A stretch of DNA of 64,000 bases from Marsupella aquatica (GCA_973895155.1 OZ316898.1:16988001-17052000), one strand, 5' to 3'; counted from the first letter of the stretch, positions 12,947-26,590 are shown. Numbers and translations are program-made. The notes: generated by a model not told the origin, from the sequence alone.

Positions 12947-14888
12947 TGAATTCACACATTTCCAGAGTCTGGACTCGCGAAGTCCCGGCAAGCAGTTGAT
13001 ATTTACTCTTTCTGCCTTGCTACTTTGTCACTGTTACTTTGATATTCTGAACTTTGAAAATCAGCTGAGGGTGGATATGTCCTACTTTTGGAATCCATTT
13101 GTGTAATTGCCTGCTCGTTAACTTAACCTCTGACCACTTAACCTCTGTTAAGTTAACCTGTTTTTGTATGACTTTTGCTGTTAGTTGTGTCTCTTTCTTG
13201 AGGATTTCGTGGCTGTAGGCTTGTTAGGAACTGTGGGGGACCTTTGGGCTGGTTTACAATGTAAACTATCCTTCAGTAGCTCTGTTTCACGCTACAACTG
13301 GGATGGCTGGTGGTGTGCTTATTATGTTAAGAGAGTTTTATGGAGATAGATTGCACGATGGGTGAAAGCCACAAGGGGATGAATATGGTGTTGCAACGTT
13401 ATATTGGAAATTACGCTTCCCAAGTTCAATCTGTCGTACTTGCTACAATGTATCACTTTCATAAGGCTCGTGTTCAAGCCCTTGTTCCTGTTACTCCTAG
13501 TGTTGAAGTCTCGGTAAGGCACTTTTTCTGTTACAAAGATTTGGTGTTCTGAAATTCAACTTATCACGTTCTCAACATTACTGGGGAGTTGTCCACAGTT
13601 TATGAGTTTGTTGGACTAGAAATTCACGTCCTCCTTTACCAGGAAGTGAATCTGAGACACACAAAGATGCACCCGCACACAGATTGAAATTCAATGCTCT
13701 TTCTGAGGTGCATTCCTCATCTGGTAATCTAGCTGAACGACTCTTTGTTTTGGGCTGATATTCTGGATCTTGCAGTTGTTAAAGTAGTACTCGTGGGTCG
13801 GATGGCTTGCTATATATGTGGACTCCGTTCGGTTTTCGGTTGGCTTCTTCCAGGCTGACTGATGCTTCCTGCCTGTGATACGTTTCCCAGAAATGTGTGG
13901 ACGAGATTAGAGTAACGGTAGGAGGACAAGACGCACTAAGCTGAAGTCCTCGAGAGAGAGTGAAGAGGCTTCGCATTCATAACTGCGTAAGCATTGTGCT
14001 TGATTGACCTGGGATCTGGAAGGTCGGTTTTTGTTAGATTGCAAGTGAAACCGGTCAAAAGATCAAATTTTCATCTAGTGATTCCAAAGGTTGTCCACGA
14101 ATTCAATCATCTAAATGGTCTAGACAATACTTTTTACAAGATTCGTCTCGTCTTGAAATGGCAGCAATGAAATACTTGAGCCTTTCAATAACCTCGATTA
14201 AACCAAAGTTGTTCAACTAATGTACAAATCCTGCTAGTTGCCTGGTGTCGAACTATTCTCCGATATGTCTCTGACGTAGCTTCCCGTCTCCTCAAACATC
14301 AGTTTCCCCGTGCCAACTGACTCTGCTTGTTTTCCTTCTTGCTCCGTTTATAGAGCTGTGGCCTTCTCACTCTTTCTGTTCCCCATGCCTATTGGGGGTG
14401 TGTAGACTTCAATTCAGTCATTCAACCCAGGGGAAACCTTGAACCCAGTTGGAGCTGTTTGCAGTCTCTGCTGTCATTGTGGTACGCAAAGCTTTCGTCA
14501 GTAGGAGATCTTCGGATTATCAGAGCCAGGAATATGTTAGCTCATCTTGCACCAGGGGTTCTCGAAGCTGCGGTTTGGGTCGAGAAATAATCAAAGTCAG
14601 AGCCTAAAGTGAAAGTTCGAGCCCTAGCTTTCATACCGTCGAAGCAAATGTCTTGGGATGACCTCGCTGAAACACCTTGGAAGCTCCAGTCGCTGATTGA
14701 ATTGGACCAACAGGCAACTCTCGAGTCATCGTCGAGGAGAGGAGGGGACCATGAATGGGCATTACTGCCTGAGAAGAAACATCCGGCCAGGCTAGTGATT
14801 GAGCAGGGAGACGGTCATACTTGCATTCCGCAGGGTGGAAAGTGCTCACATCCCATCGTCATGAAATGAGTACCCATTTCATAAGTCT
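12947..14888. other. Intergenic region between convergent NOL9 and SLC13-like genes
   Basis: This stretch holds the 3' ends of two convergent genes. Two plus-strand open frames, 13340-13552 (70 codons, followed by a GT-rich donor-like GGTAAGG) and 14609-14869 (86 codons), could be UTR or unrecognised exons. Neither resembles a family I know and they cannot be joined convincingly, so I do not call a gene. Confidence 0.4.
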
Positions 14889-17800
14889 CTAATGATCAAC
14901 AACACTGGTGTTGTCAGCAAATGCGGTCGTATCGTTCAAAGAAGAGAGCCTTCTTGTGGTCAGAAGATTCGAAATGCCTCCAGTCAAATCCTCTTCGACA
15001 AAAGTGGTGGCATTTTTGGCAGTAGCAGCAACAGAATAGGCTCGTGAAGATGCCGTTGTAGGGGAATTCCGTGCAGATCCTTGTCCTGGCCTTGGTGACT
15101 TAGATTTTTTCCGAGTAGTTGCCCGACTATACTTTCTTGAGCGATCAGGAGATCTGGTGTAAGTGGAAGCACGATTTGACGCCCGGTATCCTCGTCCTCC
15201 TCCTGGGTCAGACACTGAGAACTTCTCATCATTGGCGGTGAGCGCGGACGGCCCGCTTTTTACCCCCGTGACAAGTGAGGAGACTCTGGGAGTAAGAACC
15301 TTTGAAAGCAGTCCAGGAGGAGCAACTTCTGAGGATCCACCACTACTGCTACTGCTACTGCTAGTACTTCTCCGGAGATCAGGGTTGGTTGTAGGAAAAA
15401 GACCATTACTACTGGGTCCACTGCTACTGCTGCTACTGCTACTGTTGTCCCCTTCGGAAATGTTGACATTTGTGAAAGAGTCCACATTGTCTACCAATGG
15501 TTGCAACAAATTAGCAGAAGAAGATGAGGGGGAGGCTTCCGAGGGCGCCCCTACAGGGAGATTTTGCGTGGGATACACCGGAACAGTAGAAAATCTTTGG
15601 AGCAAAGTCTGTCTCGTCCGGAATGGACCAGTATTCGGTTTGGTTTTGGGATCCTGCGCAGCCATCATTGTATGCCAACCAAAGCCCATGTTGTGGGGAG
15701 TGGCGGTTGTTGAATTTTGAGAGGATAGTTGCCCTGCTGCTGAAGGCAGAAGCAAAACTGCTGCTGCTGGAGAGTCTACTGCTACCGCACCAATCTTCTG
15801 TCCGGAAGACGAGGAGGAGGTTGCAACCAAGTCAGATGACATCGGTTTGGGATCGTTTATGAGGTGGGCGGCTTTGCCTGATAAGCTGGTACGAATTGAC
15901 GGGAATGTTGGAATGGCTGCCTCATCTAACCGATAAGGTGGCGGGAAAGGGGAAGAGCTGAAATCTCTGTTCGTCTGGCTGGTACCACTACTACTAGAGG
16001 TGGTGGAGGACGATTGTGAATCGTCCAACCGGTATGGGGCTGGGAACGAAGAAGAGAATGTGGAAGGGAAGGAAATTGTTGAGGAAGAAGCTGTTGGTGG
16101 GACGGTTGACTGTGATATCCGTCGAGTGATGGTTTCCTTATTGTCATGGCCAGGAGCAAACATCAACGGCCCCCTTGTAGTCATTGCAGCACTAGGGTTC
16201 TCATCGTCACGCTCTTCATCACGGGATTTTGTACCCGAGCCTCCAACAGCATCACAGATTGGCGTGGGATGCGTGGATTTCTGCACATTAGCAATTTAAC
16301 TGTGTGACCATCTTTCAAAGAGCGACAAGCCATCATCCTGTAAGAAAGTCTACCGAAGGGCCTGACGTCATAGAGAAGTGTAAGTTTCCCTGGAGCCCAA
16401 GATGTTCTTGCGCTTGAGCTCGTTGGGTATTGAGAATCTCTGCCAGAAACTAGAGCAGGACCCATAAAGTAACTATCTTATTGGGTCCACCAGCAATCCC
16501 AAAACATACAAAAAATGCCCCGAGTAAATTCTAGATGAAACTATAGTAGCACACTCATGAGCTATACTGAACCTCCTTCTCTGCTCACTCTGAAACTAGT
16601 GTGTAGCTTCTTCTGAGTGCTCTTATCGTCCCAATTTCTAATGAAGCATCCAAACAACATTTGCCTGTAATCATTAAGTTGCTTAGAGAATGTTTAGCCC
16701 ACTCTCTAGCAAGCGTGTTTGCCGAGGGTTGGCTCATGTGACTTTCTAAGAGCGCCAGGCAAGGAAATTTCGTGTTCACTAAGTCTGAATGCAACTGAAG
16801 GAGGTGAAGTAGATTGCATCTCACATGCATTGCAATCAGAGGTGTTGCACCACAGGTGAGGGCGAGTATAATAATCACCCAGATATACCAATATTTGCGA
16901 GTCATTGTAACCCCCACTGTTACGAACAGGAGCCAGAGCTGCACTTAACATTCAGTCAGATCAGCAAGTCTACCGTGCAAGTCAAGACCAGTAGCAGACC
17001 TTGAAAGGGAAGCTAGCTTTCGATGCGAACGCAGTGGTAGGACAATTCGAAAGTCTTACATTCTCTATCTATTAATATTGTTGCACTTAGTATCACAGAA
17101 AAATTCTTGAAACGCATAATACAGTGAACAATGCACAACCTGCAGTGGTCCTCCATAGTGTATGTAGTCAGCAAACTTGTAACTTCCAGGACTGTACACC
17201 ATGAGGTTGGTAGGACACGCTGTCGGTGTCATGAAACCCGCAGAGGCTGCCATCATTAAGACGTAGGCAAAGGGCCGGAAATCCAAATCTTGGTGATTTG
17301 CTGCTGCGAGAGCCACAGGAAACATGATGGTGACAGCAGCGCTGTTTGTGATGGCCAAGGAGAAGAGCGTGGTCGCTATATATGTACAGGAGATCAACCC
17401 AAACTGCATCATTACAATCACATATGTTTAGCCAAGGTTCAGTAGTAAGATTACTACTGTGGGCCCTCCCAAGAGTCTGCAAGCGTCTGCAATGTGAAGC
17501 ATAAGTTAATTACATCAAGTAGAGACCAAAAACTTATTTTGAAGTCTCAGCCCCTTTAAAATCTTCCAGTATCAATTTTTGCAACTGGTGCTGCATACCC
17601 ACGTCCATGTTGGTTTCACGGACTGACCGCTCGCGGGCATGTAACAGAAGACGTATTGGCGGGTGTGTAATAGTTTAGACATCTTCCATCAGTGTGACAT
17701 TCGCTTTCGATTTTCTCCAGTGATCTGAGGACCCCGGAGACAGATCAAAGACACACAATGATTTGTTTCATATTTATGGACCGAGAGTTGTATTGGATAC

Positions 17801-20800
17801 CAAAGTACGTCTCTAGATCGGACAAACTAACAAGTACAGGTCGAAATGAAGTTCTTACGCTGAAGAATTCCTGAACGTCCTATACATTGTTACTTACCAT
17901 TGATTTTCCTGCGAGCCCCATAAGTGCCTTAGCTAGGATAGCCGCTGCTCCACTTTCCACCATTGCCTCTGCGATTCCGAATGCCGCCGCAATCATTATC
18001 AGCACTGGGAGCTCAATAGCATCCTGTATCCGTACATGGAATCTTAATCCCTCTTGCAAGAGTAAACCAGTGTCTGTGTATGACTGTTAACTGCACCTGA
18101 TTGTGGAACCTCAATTATTTTGTGAATTAGAAAGTTCAACTCACTGAATTGACCTTTCTACAATATTGGCCGTCAGGATACAGGGAAGGTAGTTTGCTGA
18201 AGTATAAGCATGGGACTTCAGACTCAAATACTTTGCTTCAGAACTCTTTATGCAGCAACAACTACAACAACAGATCTATTGCATGCATGTTGCAGTTGGG
18301 GCTACCCAGTCAACATACTCTTGACTTGTTTCATTTCCACGTTTAAGACTTCACTACTAATGAGTGCGTCTTTACTCAAATTTGTGGATAATTCATATTC
18401 TAATTGATTCTGATGCAGTTTGTCTGGCTGTTGCTAAGGTTGGCCAGCCTCATAAAAAGCTTTCTTCAGTCACTCTGGTGAACCAACTGGTTTTGCAATT
18501 TGTTAGATTAATAGTCCTGTTTGCGTGCGGAATATACGAGGTCTTAGTTCTGTGTTGGTGCTGTGCGACCTTAAAAGGTCAATTTATTGAGAAGATCAGA
18601 AATTTACCATTGCATCTTGAGGTGTAAGGCATCTGGTGAGCAGCAGTCCCGCAGACGAGACCAAAGCACACATGAGCAAATCAATCCCCACTCCACTAGC
18701 CACCACCATGCCGATCACAAGCACTGAGGCAATGGCTGCCTTCTTCCTGTTCAGAGGTTTAAAACCTGGCAGCTGCCCATGGTAAAAATATTCAACAAGG
18801 TAGTTGATAGGTCATCGATGAGAAACTTTTTCCAACGTTTTAACAATTTTACTTGACTGCAGGACTGAACTCTTTTTTCCTTTTATTACAAGATTTAAGA
18901 GTGATTGTTAAATGGATGCTGTACAGTACACGATTTTTTTCAGATGGTCCAGAAGAAAAGGTGATCTAAGCAATTGATTGTGTTTTGCTTGAGAACAGTA
19001 AGACTCTCCTACCTGAGAGACTAATGAAAAATGCGAGCTGCTTCGATGTTTTGTGACGAAGTCAGGAGTATCAGCAACCATCAACAAGCAATCGCCTGCT
19101 TCCACTCTGATCTCACCTATCAAACTACAAACAAAGGGTTCACTTGGATGTCACTACAAACTAAGGGTTCTAGTCTGACTTCTGCAAGACTGTGTGGGCC
19201 AGATGGCAAATTACAACTCAGTCTGAAATGCACCCTTGAGAGACCTTCAGCAATGGTAACGCCAATTCAATACCATCTCAAACTAAGCAGAACACCCATC
19301 ACCTGGTCAAGCGCTTCCCGTGGCGGTGTATAGCTGCAAATGTTGAATTGAAGCGAGTCCGACACTGAAGGTCAGTAATTCGTTCATGAACCATTGATGA
19401 CCCTGCTGCAATCACGGCTTCAACTAATATTTGAGTCGCCTTAAGTTGATTAAGATCAACCTCTCCTTGACCCTGTCGCAGAGTTTCATCAAACAGTTGA
19501 ACTCAGGCAAATTGTTATGGAAAGTTTCTACAAATATGAACGCCTTGGAATAATACTTTGTTATCTCCAGATTGGTCACATCAAGAAAATAATGTCGCCT
19601 CTCGAAAAGTAGAACTACTATGTCACAGCTAGATAAACCAAGAATTAAATTATGGATCTAACAATATACCAATATTTTGCAGGAATGAAAAGATGACCGT
19701 GTTTTATCTATGGCTAACTTGAATGTAACTAGTTGTAGCCATAACGAATATTTAAGGAGGTCGGACTTTGGACGAGATAGCCCTACTGGTGGTGAGGCTG
19801 GCTCATTGCATTCCATCTCACGGTGGTTTACCAGGGCTAAGCATCAAGGGTCAGAAGACTACTTTGTTATTGAATGGGTAGGGGGCCAACAAGACTTAGC
19901 CATAAAGATCGTGCTATCCAGGGTCTACATGATGATTACAAGTTAGACACATGTCACATTTTCATTTTTAAACATTTGATAAATAGTTAGCAGTTTGAAT
20001 CAGCTGAATTGAAATTGCTCTTACTCATAAGCAACATTATTGGGGAAAGCAGTTCTCACCTCATCCTCAGGAAGCATCATGCCCTTCATTTGTGTCAAGA
20101 GGAGTATAGAGTCAATCACTCCTACAAAATGGAGCCGATCCTTTGGTTGAAGAACCACATCTGGTGTAGGATCAGCTATGGTTTCAATATCTCTAGTAAT
20201 CGCTACCAGAGTGAGCCCAGGTTGACAGCCCACTCCACTCCCCTCGATGGACTTTTGTTCTAGTTTGGAGTTTTGTTTGATAACAAGCTCAATGTTGTAT
20301 TCCCTAGAGACCAAAACCAACTCCAATGTTTAAAAAGTTGTGGATGGAAAGTTGTAACGTTTCTTAAGTTTTGTTTGCTAGCAAATAAGATTTGCATCAT
20401 TGAGACATAAACTTTCGTTTAGTACCAGATTTAGGGAGGTCAAGGAGTCCAAAGATATCAAGAGTGGGTAACTATTACTCTAACTATGATGTTTAAGTTC
20501 ACAAGTCCACTCTTCTCCCACTTGACATCTTTCTTTGTGTCATTTTGTGTACTGAGAACCCAAGTGAGGAGCAATTTAATAGATCCTTGCACTGCCTACA
20601 TTGAAAGAAATACCTTTCCACCTGGGCATATGAGATTACCACAAAATATAACTAATTTTGATACTTTCTCGTGATATGCAATCATGTACTACTAAAACTC
20701 TTTCTTTGCTCCCTTTGGATTTGGGAACATCGGATGGCTATTTCCCTTGGTTAGAAAACTTTCAATAAAATCACATGAATCACTAAGTTCAGTGATAGTA

Positions 20801-22805
20801 AAATCCAAAAGTAGTTCAATGACCTTATTTGAAAACATCTTCCAAAATTTCATTTAGACTATGTTGTGAGTAGGGACCAGCATGAGTAGTCAAGGTTCTG
20901 GCAGCCCTTACTGTGCACGCACAGGGGTATTTGGGCTATTTTCACTGAAATGCAATGCACAGGGAACTGTTTTTTGAACTGAGAAAAAAATTGAAATCCA
21001 TTACACAAGCCCTTTGCCGTCGCTGCATCGTTACACTTGCAGCTGTTGGTTTGCAATAAAATGGCTTTCGGTTGTTATTTTGTATTGAAATCAGTCAGAG
21101 GCAATTTTCTTGCAAGCTGAGAAAGAAATACAGGCGCATGGAGCGTAAGGAGGAAAAAGACCCAGAAAAGCCGCAGCCAAAGAGACTGGCTCTCTGATTT
21201 AACAATAGCCAAAAATCATTTTCTGCGTTTGTTTCATTCCAACCCCACCCAACAGACTTTTTCACAAGCCCAGCCAAAAATCAAGATTTCAATTTGAAAT
21301 ATAATTATATCACACCACCAAAGAACAAAATGTACCAAACCCAGAGACAAGATGATCCCAAAGGTAGGCGACCCAATAAAGGGGAGAAACAGGGAGGGGG
21401 CAAAAGGCAACCTAGGCTTAGCAGTGGTGGCTTGCGTAGCAATTCGATCAGGCAACAGTTTGCCAGAAAAGGCAACAATATAAAAGATGCCAGCTATGGT
21501 GATAGGCAAGCCGATAATCCCAATCTCAAAAAGGCTCATATGCATATTCGGAATCTTTTGTGCTGCCATTGATAACACCACTAGATTTGTGCTGGCACCT
21601 ATGAGAGTCATGGTGCCCCCCAAGTTTGCAGCATAGCTCAATGGCATCAACATTTTGGATGGTGCCACGTTCACCTGCATCAAATTTAGCAAAGGACACT
21701 TTCAATAGATTCATCCATCCTAATATTTTTGTCTAAAGTTTCGAGTCAATATAAATTCGATTCTTGCTTTCCAAAAGCACCAAAAAAGGCATACAGTAGC
21801 TAATGAGACGAACACACTTGGGTATTGAAAGTCATCACCTTTTTGCCAAACTCCAAAATGGGTGGGATCATCATTGCAACGAGAGGGATGTTGGCCAAGA
21901 AAGCACTAAATATGGCCACAGGAACACAAAATTTAAGCAAGACCCAAACCATGCTGCCTTCTGTTCTGCTACGTGTCCTCCCCAGCTTTGTGGATTTGGA
22001 CTTATTTGGAGCCCTGAAGAGCACAGAAGCCACATATTCCAACCCTCCTGACATTTCTATGCCTGTTTTGGGGGGCAAATCCAAGTTATTGGTTAGTATT
22101 ATTTGCAAAGTCAGCTGCTGTAACCAAACTCTCAACAATAGCAGCATTGGACAAATTACTAATAAAATAGACAATAAAGCTTGAGTGGCTTCAGTGCCTA
22201 TAAAAAAGGAATATTGTTTTTAGTCACAAACCCCCCTTTTTGGTTGATACTTCCACCTCGAAAAATCTGGCTGAAGGGGAATCATCTCTTCACAATCATT
22301 TTTTGTTAAAGAAACATCCCCTATAGTAGTATGTTGGACTTCACCAGTGATACCACTCTCATATTTGCCTCTGGTGCACTCCAGAAATATACCTCACAAT
22401 GATGTGCAATCTATGCCAACATGGTGCAACATATGGTGGCTAATCAGATTCTAGTGCACATCATAACCATGAACCAAGCTAATAATGTAAGAGAGATAAA
22501 GATGTAGCTTGCCAGTTCTAATGCAGACCTATTTGGTGTTGTTGGAAAAACTCACCTCGAGCAACTACAAAGAGAACTGCCACAGCAAGAATGGCTTCAT
22601 CTGCAAATCCATGAAATGCCTCTTTGATATCTATGATTGAAAGCAAAAGGCAAATGATAAGCACCCCCATCATCACAAGATAAGGAGGGGCCAACTCGGC
22701 CACAAGGGCAACCAACATGAAGCCAACCAACCCCAACACAACCCATCCTTGCCACCCTTCTACCTCTGGTATGGCTATCAAAGATGGCTTTACAGCTGCT
22801 GCCAT
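14889..22805 (-). CDS. SLC13/DASS-type anion transporter with two RCK_C domains (SAC1/SLT-like) and Ser-rich tail
   Basis: Twelve exons on the minus strand: 22805-22556, 22062-21839, 21674-21412, 20303-20060, 19472-19303, 19124-19013, 18772-18608, 18023-17894, 17486-17458, 17403-17140, 16938-16825, 16280-14889. The first eleven give a 655-residue membrane protein: N-terminal helices, the conserved blocks PLSYAANLGGTMTLIGASTN and ITNSAAVTIMFPVA (the two ion/anion-binding hairpin-like motifs of the ion transporter superfamily), and between the membrane halves two RCK_C/TrkA-C regulatory domains (exons 4 and 5-6, the latter ending GEIRVEAGDCLLMVAD). Relatives in green algae are SAC1 and the SLT Na+/sulfate transporters, so sulfate or a dicarboxylate is a reasonable substrate guess. 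Exon 12 adds 463 residues of Ser/Pro/Thr-rich, disordered sequence. It is joined by inference: it has no early ATG, begins after a good AG, and fits phase 0 after the GTGAGA donor at 16824. If not spliced, exon 11 runs to a stop at 16585. All exon joins keep frame. Confidence 0.8.
16281..16824 (-). other. Proposed last intron of the SLC13-like gene
   Basis: The donor GTGAGA follows the last membrane helix (…ATPLIAMH). The acceptor is TAATGTGCAG, preceded by a branch-point-like TTGCTAAT. The alternative reading through the donor adds about 80 residues of unremarkable sequence before a stop at 16585. Choice of the spliced form is inference. Confidence 0.5.
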
Positions 22806-22951
22806 CAGTTGTACTAGTTTAATCCTTCAAATCTTGGAACATCCTTTTCTGTTATAACTTCTGAATGCCTCCTTCTTGTGAAACCATTCCAACTGAACCC
22901 ATCCACCCTCTAACACTTTTACTGTCCAAACTATATAATGAGTTGTGCCAT

Positions 22952-23180
22952 GGGGATGCCGATCCTCCTCTATTAAGTTGTAACTTCTTGTTGATAATTA
23001 TGTGTCAGCCTGTTTTGAGAGAAAGATAAATTCAAAGGTGTTGTGCATGTTTGCTCAATGCTGTTGGGGTGCCAATCCTCCTGTCTTTTAAGTTGTAACT
23101 TTCATGTTGATAATTCTGTATCTTGTCAGCCTGCTTGATGAGAAAGATCAATTCAAAGGTGTTTTGCATGTTTTCTCAAT
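22952..23180. repeat. Tandem duplication, period 114 bp, upstream of the transporter start
   Basis: The block starting GGGGATGCCGATCCTCCTCT at 22952 recurs as GGGGTGCCAATCCTCCTGTC at 23066. The shared words include TTAAGTTGTAACTT, GTTGATAATT, GTCAGCCTG, and TTCAAAGGTGTT. It lies about 150-375 bp upstream of the transporter ATG (minus strand), so it may be in the promoter or 5' leader. Confidence 0.85.
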
Positions 23181-26100
23181 GAGTATGGCATACTTGACCC
23201 CCGGTGTGGCCTCTATTTTGATTTTGAAAAGGTCTTCAGATCAATCTCACCATAATAATAATCCTGTTCTTGGATGTCTCCTGTTTCTGCCATGGAATTC
23301 AAGACTCATACCAAACATTTGATAAGAGATGTGCACTGTTAATGTTCGCTTCAATTGGCTCAGGTAATAAATGGTTTTGAGTGTCCTGTTTCAGAAAATA
23401 GAGGTGGCCCCAATCTCACTGAGGTTGAGGGGTGCATCTTGAAAATCTGTCCCTTGGCCTCAGTGGAATTGACATTCTTTGCAATTCTAGCAGCCAAGCA
23501 TTTCAATCTATGTCCATCCATTTTAATTGTGCCATTCTAATTCCCTCATGGATCAATATATCCCTACTACACTCATCCAAATACTTTGTCTGGGTCCCTA
23601 GTGTCATAAACATCCATCTCTTTTCTGCCATTCATCCAGTCACGTGTTTGGAAATGCATCTCTAAACAGCATTGCCTCAATTCATTTGAAATCAAACCGT
23701 CCTTGTTTTGGCCCACATCCATCTTTTGCCATTAGGCTGTCCATTGCTTTTGAAACCTTGTGAGACATTCCTTGTATCCTTCCAACTGTTCATTCCCTAG
23801 CATGCTCTCATAACTATTTAGTTTGTTTGGACCAACAACTTCTCCACTAGACATCACTCATTGGAGATTTGAATGTGAGATCAGCTCCTCCTAAGATTGT
23901 TGTCAATACGTCTCTGAACTATTGTTCATTTTTTTCGTCATACCTCTGCATACTGCATTTTCACCACAACAACAGTGTGAATCAAGCATAAAAAAGTATC
24001 ATTGTCAATAAGAATACCCACCAATTCTCAAAATGAGGAAATTGAAGTCCTCATAGACACACAATGTTTGAGAAGGTGCTTGGATGGACTTGCATGGATA
24101 GCTTTGAAAAGCTGTTTCTCACTCAGGTAACACTCTTTGATTGTCTAAATGCTCACCATTTTGGGTGTCAAAAGCAATGGGTCCACCAGAGTTCCCAGAG
24201 CAAACATTGTGGTCCATCCAAGCATCCCTCTCCACTATCAAAGAATACTCTTTATAATAACGAATTTCAGTTGTAGACTTTGACTTGGGCTACCCTCAGG
24301 CTTCTCCTTCATATAGCTTCATGTATTTAATGGGATTTTAATACTCCAAGATTCCTCTTTCTTGCTAAAGGTTTTGGCTGCGCTCAAGTTTTGACACTTG
24401 AGAGACAAAGTGTCAAGGGGAAAATGCTCAAATTATGGTAATTTATTGTTGCGTGCTAGTGTTACGGTAGTGTGGTGTATATATTTTCAGCAAAGTAGGA
24501 AAAGTGAGTCTCCCAATCATGTCAACTATTATGTCAACTACCATGATGTGTCGACCCAAAATACTGACCGTATGTACAATGGAAAGATAAATTCTGAGTT
24601 CACAACAACATTGAAATGGTCCACCTGAATTGTTTGTGAAAACATTGTGGTCTATCAGAGCTTCTCTATGAAGTTGTAGTTTTTTTGCTTATAAAAAGTA
24701 CAGGGAGACACTGAAAAACTTCATTTTCCAATTTTATTTGCAACTGACAAGAACACTATAAGCTGAGGTTTGTCCAACTAGTGTCATCATAGGATTTCAT
24801 AAGATGCTAGTTGCAGAGTAAATTGCAAATATGGTACAAGGAAATGGAAAACCTTGTCATGGCAAAAACAATCGAAACCCAGGAGAGGGGTCAGTCCACC
24901 AAGAACAACACTACTGAGAGCCTTAAACTAACACTAACCATTCAACTCATTCTTCTTCTCTCCCATGCCGGTTTGCTCCACAATTTTACAAAAAGGTTAC
25001 TATTTATGGTGAAACCTGGTGGATCCAGGTTTTGTCATGGCTACTGGTGGTTTAACCAAAACCGTGCAAGCATAGGAATTTTTTTCACAGTAGCTATTGC
25101 AACACAATTTGCAATTGAAATCCAACTCCTGCAATTGTGAATGCAATGCAAGAATAATTGCAGGAGTTAAATTTCATTCTGACATGCTCAGTTTACATGA
25201 GTCTACCACAACTCGCCATTTTTATATAAATTAGCTGACATCAGCCAGTCAGGTATTTTATTCTAGGGCCCTACAGAAACCCAAGATTTCTCAGAAGACT
25301 TTACACTGTAGCTTTCAATCTTATTGGCTACAGTTTTTAATCTTCCAGTTCAATGGTGCATGATGGGTACATGTCAAGCTGGGAAATGATATAAAATGGT
25401 AGCTTCTTTCTCTCTTCATGGACGACACTCAGAAGACCTGGTTATATATTTTTGGCTAAATCGAGAGGGTATATGCTCAGAATACTTAGTGCGGGCTTGA
25501 GTGAGATCGTTTCAATATTCAAGAATTGATTTTGGCCTTAGTTCAAATACTTTGTAAAATATGATTGTGAGGAGATGAGCAACGGACTAGTGTGAAGCAA
25601 GCATCACCTTGAAGCGAAGGGAACAGGTGCATGAATCTGACTTGACACCTTTGATGTCGGTCTGCTAGGAGTTGAAGGATTTCGACGAGAAACACAGCTA
25701 GAGTTGCAGTCATTGAGGTTGGAATATTCTAAATGAAATTCAGACTGGCCTCTCAGACACTCTTGATGTCACTGACATGACACGATCTGAGCAGGACAGA
25801 GGGCAGGGAGAAATTGACGAGGATCAGTCAAGAGTGGAAAATTAAGCCCTGCAAGATCATTGTCGAATTGAGATTTTGTATCCAATCGTGTCTCTTAGAC
25901 AAATGTGGTTTTGCTGTTGCAGTTTCAACACATACTGAGATGGCTGGGGAGACAACTTCTGATATTGACATGAGGTTTGTCAATGCCACCAGACAATCCC
26001 TCATCCAGTTCAATAATTACACATCAGGTTCAATAATTACATGACACACTTATTCCTCAGAAGGAAACCGAATCCATCCATTCTCCATTTTACTTCTTGA

Positions 26101-26590
26101 CTTTGCCGTCACCGCCACCCGAGCTTCAAATATCGACTCTGCAAACATCAGCTTATGAAGTTTGAGACAGTTGGTATCAAGACTATCTACTAAACTCCAA
26201 AAATCAAAACCAAATTTAAACTCCAAAAATCAAAACAACTAACATCCCATCACGCGCAGACTTCTTCGTCAATAAAGGCTGTGGCATTGAGGGATGATAC
26301 GAAAACTTCGCCTCGTAGGATCCTTACTATTTTTCAGTATCTACTTCAAAACGAAACTTATAACTTGTTTTGCAGATATATTGCTCGATCAAGTTAAGTT
26401 CTAAGGTTTTTCCTTTTCGTAAGGAAAGTCCTTAAGAGAGCTGACTTCCAACCAATAAGACATACTGCTGGAATATTACATTCGAAAATATTCCGGGAAT
26501 TAAACATAATTATTTTGTGCAGTAGAGCAGTTCCTTTCACCTACGGGCTTAAGGTACTTGAGCGAAGACAGATATACTTGACTTACCTGG
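23181..26590. other. Intergenic region, no supported gene
   Basis: About 3.4 kb between the divergently placed transporter 5' end and the 3' end of the amidohydrolase gene. The longest open frame (24811-25140 plus, 109 codons) has no recognisable domain. A short direct repeat, CATCAGGTTCAATAATTACA-like, occurs at about 26010-26042. I see nothing else. Confidence 0.45.

Noticed and set aside
15163-15720. 185-codon plus-strand frame with Leu-rich runs
   Set aside because: Exact antisense of the Ser-rich tail; the poly-Leu comes from reading AGC/AGT repeats on the other strand.
22071-22184. Hydrophobic upstream extension of transporter exon 2 (TEATQALLSILL… frame)
   Set aside because: A better acceptor at 22063/22064 joins …VVARG directly to IEMSGGLEY, matching the family; the hydrophobic extension is intron.
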